64,000 bases of DNA from Haloarcula litorea (lineage in GTDB: Archaea; Halobacteriota; Halobacteria; Halobacteriales; Haloarculaceae): the NCBI RefSeq assembly GCF_029338195.1, contig NZ_CP119779.1, forward strand, positions 930,001 through 994,000. Reading direction: 5' to 3'. The translations under genes were made by a program, and so were the position numbers. Positions 60,125-64,000 of this stretch are shown in pieces. Every line of letters starts with the position of its first letter. Positions within the stretch are counted from its first letter, which is position 1. Under the pieces are notes generated by a model. It was not told the DNA's origin and did no database searches. It worked only from the letters and a program-made list of their open reading frames with translations.

Positions 60125-62740
60125 ATGGAGACAACCGACAGCGTGCCGAGCGAGGCCGGGACGGTCATCGTCGGCGCAGGCATCGTCGGCTGCAACCTCG
60201 CCTACCAGCTGACACAGCTGGGCCGCGAGGACGTGGTGGTCGTCGACCAGGGACCGATGCCGACGACCGGGGGGTCTTCGACCCACGCGCCGGGCATCAT
60301 GTTCCAGACGGCAGAGCCGAAAGAGCTCAGCCAGTTCGCCGACTACAGCCGGAAGCTCTACTCCCAGCTCGAGGGTGCCGACGGCCAGCAGGCGTACAAC
60401 GAGGTCGGCGGCATCGAGGTCGCCCGCAGCGAGGAGCGGATGGCGTTCCTCCAGCGGCGGGTCGAACACGCGGAGGCGTGGGGCATCGAGGACCCCCAGA
60501 TCCTCTCGCCCGAGGAGGTCACCGACCACCTCCCGCTGGTCGACGAGAGCCAGATCCTGGGCGGCTACTACTCGCCGACCGACGGCCAGGTCTCCGGGGT
60601 CGTCGCCTGCGACGCGCTGGCCCGGGAGGCGATGGACCGCGGCGCGCAGTTCGTCCCGCACACGCGCACGGAGGACATCGAGACCGAGGGCGACTCCGTG
60701 CAGGCCGTCGTCACCGAGAACGGCACCATCGACTGCGACGAGGTAGTCGTGGCGACGAACATCTGGGCCCGCCAGCTGGGCGAGAAGGTGGACGTCCACC
60801 TCCCCGTGACCCCGGTCGAACACCAGTACACGATGACCGAGTCACTCGAAGAGCTGGAAGAGAGCGCGGTCGACATCACCGACCACCCGCTCTTCGAGAA
60901 CTACGAGAACGTCTCCGGCGAGAAGGCCAAGCGGCTGCTGGTCGGTCCGGACCGCCCGATCCTCCGGGACCAGGACAACGCGATGTACTACCGGACCCAC
61001 GGGGACTCCTACGGGATCGGTTCGTACAACCACGAGCCGATCGTCCCCGACCCGCAGGAGCTCGGCGGCAACGACCCCGACGGCGAGCAGGGGTCGGTCC
61101 ACGAGTTCACCGAGCAGCACATGGAGAACGCGACTCACCCGGACCGGCCCCACAAGGCCCCGCGGCGGGCCAGCGACGAGCTCCTCCCCGCGACGGAGGG
61201 CGCGGAGCTGGAACACAAGTACAACGGGATGTTCGCCGAGTCGCCCAACGGCCTGCCCGTGATGGGTCCCGTGCGTGACCTGGAGGGGCTGTGGACGGCG
61301 GCGGCCATCTGGGTCACCCACGCCGGCGGCGCGATGAAGGCGATGGCCGAGTGGATGGAGAACGGCGTCCCGCGGCTCGAGGACGGCCCCATCGACGTCT
61401 CCCACTGCAACGTCAACCGCTTCGACGAGCACGAGGGCTCCTGGGACTTCGCCCGTGACATCGGGGCCGAGGAGTACCGGATCGTCTACAACATCATGCA
61501 CCCGAAGTGGGTGTGGGAGGACGAGCAGCGGGACATCCGGCGGACGCCGATGTACCACACCCACCAGGAGTGGGACGCGGAACTGTGGGCCGAGGCCGGC
61601 TGGGAGGAGCCCCAGTGGTTCGAGGCCAACGCCGACCTCGTCGAGGAGTACGAAGATCAGATCCCCGACCGCGACGGCTGGGAGGGGGTCTACTGGTCGC
61701 CCATCGAGGGCGCGGAGGCGCTGCACGTCCGGAACAAGGTCGGCCTCCACGACATGACCTCCTTCAACAAGATGGAGGTCGTCGGCGCGGAGGCCGGCGC
61801 GTTCGTCCAGCGGCTCTGTACGAACGACATAGACTTAGACGTCGGCGACGTGCGCTACACGTTGATGTGCAACGAGGGCGGCGGCGTCCGGGCCGACATC
61901 ACCGTCACGCGGACCGACGAGGACCGCTACCTCCTGCTGACGACCGGCCGCGAGGTCGGGAACAACCACGTCGCGTGGGTCCGCCACCAGTCCCCGGAGG
62001 GCGTCGTCGTCAACGACGTGACCTCCAGCCTGGCGGCAATGGTCTGTACCGGCCCCGACGCCCGGAACGTCCTCTCGAAGGTGACCGACGTGGACCTCTC
62101 GGACGACGCCTTCCCGTTCTTCACGAGCCAGCAGTTCTTCGTGAAGAACGTGCCCGTGACGGCGTTGCGGGTCTCCTACGCCGGCGAACTCGGCTGGGAG
62201 CTGTACACGCCCTCCGAGTACGGCGAGCGCCTCTGGGAGCACATCCTCGAAGCGGGCGAGGAGTACGACATCCGCCCGTACGGCAACGGCGCGCTGGACT
62301 CGCTGCGGATCGAGAAGGGGTTCCGGCTGTGGGGCGTCGACCTCCACACCGAGCACACCCCCTTCGAGGCGGGCCTCGGCTGGGCGGTCGACATGGACAC
62401 CGACTTCGTCGGGAAGGAGGCCCTGCAGGCCGCTCAGGAGGAGCCGGCGGCCGCCGACGGGGGCACCACGCCGGCCGAGAGCGTCTACACCGACCGACAG
62501 GTCGCCTGCCTGACGCTTGACGACACCGACGAGACGATCCTGAACCACCGACCCGTCTACGAACCGGGCGCGGACGAGCCGCTGGGCTACGTCCACAGCG
62601 CGGAGTACGGTTACTCGGTCGGGGCCTGCGTGGCCTACACCTACCTCCCCTCGGAGTACGCCGAGCCCGGCACCGACGTCGAGGTGCTGTTCGAGGGCGA
62701 CCGCTACGCGGCGACGGTCCGCGAGGAACCGCTGCTCTGA
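60125..62740 (+). CDS. FAD-dependent oxidoreductase-GcvT fusion (dimethylglycine/sarcosine dehydrogenase type)
   Basis: An 871-residue two-domain enzyme. The N-terminal DAO-type flavin domain has the GAGIVGCNLAYQLT dinucleotide motif (17-30) and His54 in GGSSTHAPGIMFQ, the position to which FAD is covalently bound in dimethylglycine dehydrogenase. The C-terminal half (from about 430) has the GcvT/aminomethyltransferase fold (TLMCNEGGGVRADITVTR, VSYAGELGWELY, ALDSLRIEKGFRLWGVD). The expected reaction is oxidative N-demethylation of dimethylglycine or sarcosine with the C1 group passed to tetrahydrofolate. The close second copy begins 180 bases downstream on the same strand. Confidence 0.9.
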   Translation: METTDSVPSEAGTVIVGAGIVGCNLAYQLTQLGREDVVVVDQGPMPTTGGSSTHAPGIMFQTAEPKELSQFADYSRKLYSQLEGADGQQAYNEVGGIEVARSEERMAFLQRRVEHAEAWGIEDPQILSPEEVTDHLPLVDESQILGGYYSPTDGQVSGVVACDALAREAMDRGAQFVPHTRTEDIETEGDSVQAVVTENGTIDCDEVVVATNIWARQLGEKVDVHLPVTPVEHQYTMTESLEELEESAVDITDHPLFENYENVSGEKAKRLLVGPDRPILRDQDNAMYYRTHGDSYGIGSYNHEPIVPDPQELGGNDPDGEQGSVHEFTEQHMENATHPDRPHKAPRRASDELLPATEGAELEHKYNGMFAESPNGLPVMGPVRDLEGLWTAAAIWVTHAGGAMKAMAEWMENGVPRLEDGPIDVSHCNVNRFDEHEGSWDFARDIGAEEYRIVYNIMHPKWVWEDEQRDIRRTPMYHTHQEWDAELWAEAGWEEPQWFEANADLVEEYEDQIPDRDGWEGVYWSPIEGAEALHVRNKVGLHDMTSFNKMEVVGAEAGAFVQRLCTNDIDLDVGDVRYTLMCNEGGGVRADITVTRTDEDRYLLLTTGREVGNNHVAWVRHQSPEGVVVNDVTSSLAAMVCTGPDARNVLSKVTDVDLSDDAFPFFTSQQFFVKNVPVTALRVSYAGELGWELYTPSEYGERLWEHILEAGEEYDIRPYGNGALDSLRIEKGFRLWGVDLHTEHTPFEAGLGWAVDMDTDFVGKEALQAAQEEPAAADGGTTPAESVYTDRQVACLTLDDTDETILNHRPVYEPGADEPLGYVHSAEYGYSVGACVAYTYLPSEYAEPGTDVEVLFEGDRYAATVREEPLL

Positions 62741-62856
62741 GGCACGCGCCCGTCGTATAGCGTTCCTGTCACTCTGAGGTTCCCGCTCGCGGGCGGTCGC
62801 GCGCACCGCGCGGTCGTCCCCCAATCCGTCACGAGAGTGCCTGAGACGCCCGTCCA

Positions 62857-62870
62857 GCCGGTCGACCGGC
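62857..62870. promoter_or_regulatory. 14-base palindrome upstream of the second oxidoreductase
   Basis: GCCGGTCGACCGGC is its own reverse complement and lies 14 bases before the TATA box at 62884. A regulator bound here would sit next to the promoter. In this GC-rich genome chance is possible. Confidence 0.4.
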
Positions 62871-62883
62871 CGCCCCACCGGTG

Positions 62884-62890
62884 TATTTAA
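62884..62890 (+). promoter_or_regulatory. TATA box of the second oxidoreductase gene
   Basis: TATTTAA is centred about 34 bases before the ATG at 62921. The gene therefore has its own promoter rather than depending only on readthrough from the first copy. Confidence 0.6.
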
Positions 62891-62920
62891 GATCGTGACA
62901 GAAGCACTCCGAACCGAGAA

Positions 62921-64000
62921 ATGAGTACGAGTGACCCACCAGCACGGACGGAGACGGTCGTCATCGGGGCCGGAGCCGTCGGGTGCAGCGTCGCCTACCA
63001 CCTGACGGAACTCGGGGCCGAGGACGTGACCGTCGTCGACCAGGGACCGTTGCCGGTCACCGGGGGATCGTCGGTACACGCGCCGGGGATCATGTTCCAG
63101 ACGTCGCCGTCGAAGATCCAGACCAAGACCGCCCACTACACGAGCCGCCTCCTCTCCGACGCCGGGGTCTACGACGAGGTCGGCGGCATCGAACTCGCCC
63201 GCAGCGAGGAACGGATGGACTTCCTCCGGCGGCGGGTCGAGTGGGCGACCGCCTACGGGCTGCCCGAGCCCGAACTCCTCTCGCCCGAGGAGGTCACCGA
63301 CCACCTCCCGATGGTGAACGAGGACGAGATCCTGGGCGGCTACTACTCCCCGACCGACGGCCGCGTCGACGGCATCGGCGCGCTGCAGTGGTACATAGAA
63401 CAGTCCGCGGCGGACTTCTACGGCGACACGCAGGTCGAGGACATCGAGGTCGAGGACGGCGAGGTCCGGGCCGTCGTCACCGACCGCGGCCGCATCGAGT
63501 GCGACCGCTGCGTGATGGCGACGAACAACTGGGGGTACCAGACCGGCCAGCTGGCGGGCCTGGACCTGCCCATCGCGCCCGTCGAGCACCAGTACGTCGT
63601 CACCGAACCGATGGAGGAACTCGCGGAGGAGGGCACCTCCGTCGGCGACAACACCACCGGGCTGGACGTGCCCGGCGACCGCGACATCGCGGAGTACATG
63701 AGCGAGGGACCGACCCGGCCGGTCGGCCGCGACCAGGACCACTCGCTGTACTTCCGCAACCACGGCGACGCGCTGGGGATGGGGTCGTACAACCACGAGA
63801 CGCTGTCGGTCGACCCCGAGGCGATGGGGACGAACAGCGAGGAGCGCCAGGCCTCGGTGCGGGGGTTCACCGAGGAACACTGGACCAAGCCGACTCACCG
63901 CGGCCGGGACAAGTCCGCCAAGCAGGCGTTCGACGAACTGCTGCCGGCCACCGCGGACCAGGAGTACGCCGTCACCGAGAACGGCATCTTCGTGTTCACG
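62921..64000 (+). CDS. Second FAD-dependent demethylating oxidoreductase (cut by window end)
   Basis: At least 360 residues of a paralogue of the gene at 60125-62740. The GAGAVGCSVAYHLT dinucleotide motif, His53 in GGSSVHAPGIMFQ and the segments GGYYSPTDGRVDG and VEHQYVVTEPMEEL match the first copy, while other parts have diverged, so the two probably act on different substrates or successive steps. The C-terminal part is outside the window. Start ATG at 62921, with its own TATA box. Confidence 0.9.
   Translation, partial: MSTSDPPARTETVVIGAGAVGCSVAYHLTELGAEDVTVVDQGPLPVTGGSSVHAPGIMFQTSPSKIQTKTAHYTSRLLSDAGVYDEVGGIELARSEERMDFLRRRVEWATAYGLPEPELLSPEEVTDHLPMVNEDEILGGYYSPTDGRVDGIGALQWYIEQSAADFYGDTQVEDIEVEDGEVRAVVTDRGRIECDRCVMATNNWGYQTGQLAGLDLPIAPVEHQYVVTEPMEELAEEGTSVGDNTTGLDVPGDRDIAEYMSEGPTRPVGRDQDHSLYFRNHGDALGMGSYNHETLSVDPEAMGTNSEERQASVRGFTEEHWTKPTHRGRDKSAKQAFDELLPATADQEYAVTENGIFVFT

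Noticed and set aside
1-64000. CRISPR arrays, insertion sequences, integrases and rRNA/tRNA genes
   Set aside because: I found no regularly spaced repeats, no transposase or integrase motifs, and no plausible cloverleaf or rRNA sequence.

Overview
The window is a stretch of a haloarchaeal (class Halobacteria) chromosome. The evidence is very high GC, acidic proteins rich in Asp and Glu, archaeal RadA, NMD3 and a Taw2-like wyosine enzyme, Tat-dependent lipoprotein signals, a PGF-CTERM tail, HalOD1 and HTH-10 regulators, and TATA boxes about 25-35 bases before start codons, which points to leaderless mRNAs. NAD-dependent LigA and UvrC occur here as usual for this class. I cannot fix the genus.

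Layout. 1-9.0 kb: leuS (5' part), a Tat lipoprotein, a Taw2-like tRNA enzyme, a SHOCT-type membrane protein, NMD3, an epimerase, an HtpX-PspAB-membrane protein trio, and radA. 9.0-17.0 kb: a nested inverted-repeat element, an aldo/keto reductase, a CPBP protease, an acyltransferase, an Nmad3-like protein, a RAD55-like ATPase with a coupled small gene, a truncated PGF-CTERM surface protein, an AhpD-like protein and a NifU-type protein.

17.1-29.0 kb is a galactoside utilisation locus. A six-gene minus-strand operon encodes a binding protein, two permeases, an ATPase, galactonate dehydratase and an SDR dehydrogenase. It is divergent from an IclR regulator and followed by GH42 beta-galactosidase and GH36 alpha-galactosidase. 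Together they would import galactosides, split them in the cytoplasm and send galactose into the De Ley-Doudoroff route. A repeated GTTCAC-YGATA-GTGAAC box around iclR is the likely operator.

29.0-51.0 kb: a sulfatase-fold protein with a UPF0104 membrane partner, ketopantoate reductase, a rubredoxin-like protein, the metY-metX pair, a DUF7344/HalOD1 pair facing a histidine kinase, an ABC-2 exporter, ligA, an aminotransferase, uvrC, a second HtpX-like protease and an HTH-10 regulator. A 625-base stretch (47409-48033) has no convincing intact gene.

51.2-64.0 kb concentrates tetrahydrofolate one-carbon genes: dihydrofolate reductase, a DmdA-like GcvT demethylase, serine hydroxymethyltransferase, a short methylenetetrahydrofolate reductase, and two tandem FAD-oxidoreductase proteins of the dimethylglycine/sarcosine dehydrogenase type, the second cut by the window end. 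An aspartoacylase-like deacylase, a creatininase-family protein and a GlcG/HbpS protein lie among them. The set suggests oxidative demethylation of methylated osmolytes feeding folate-bound C1 units to serine or methionine.
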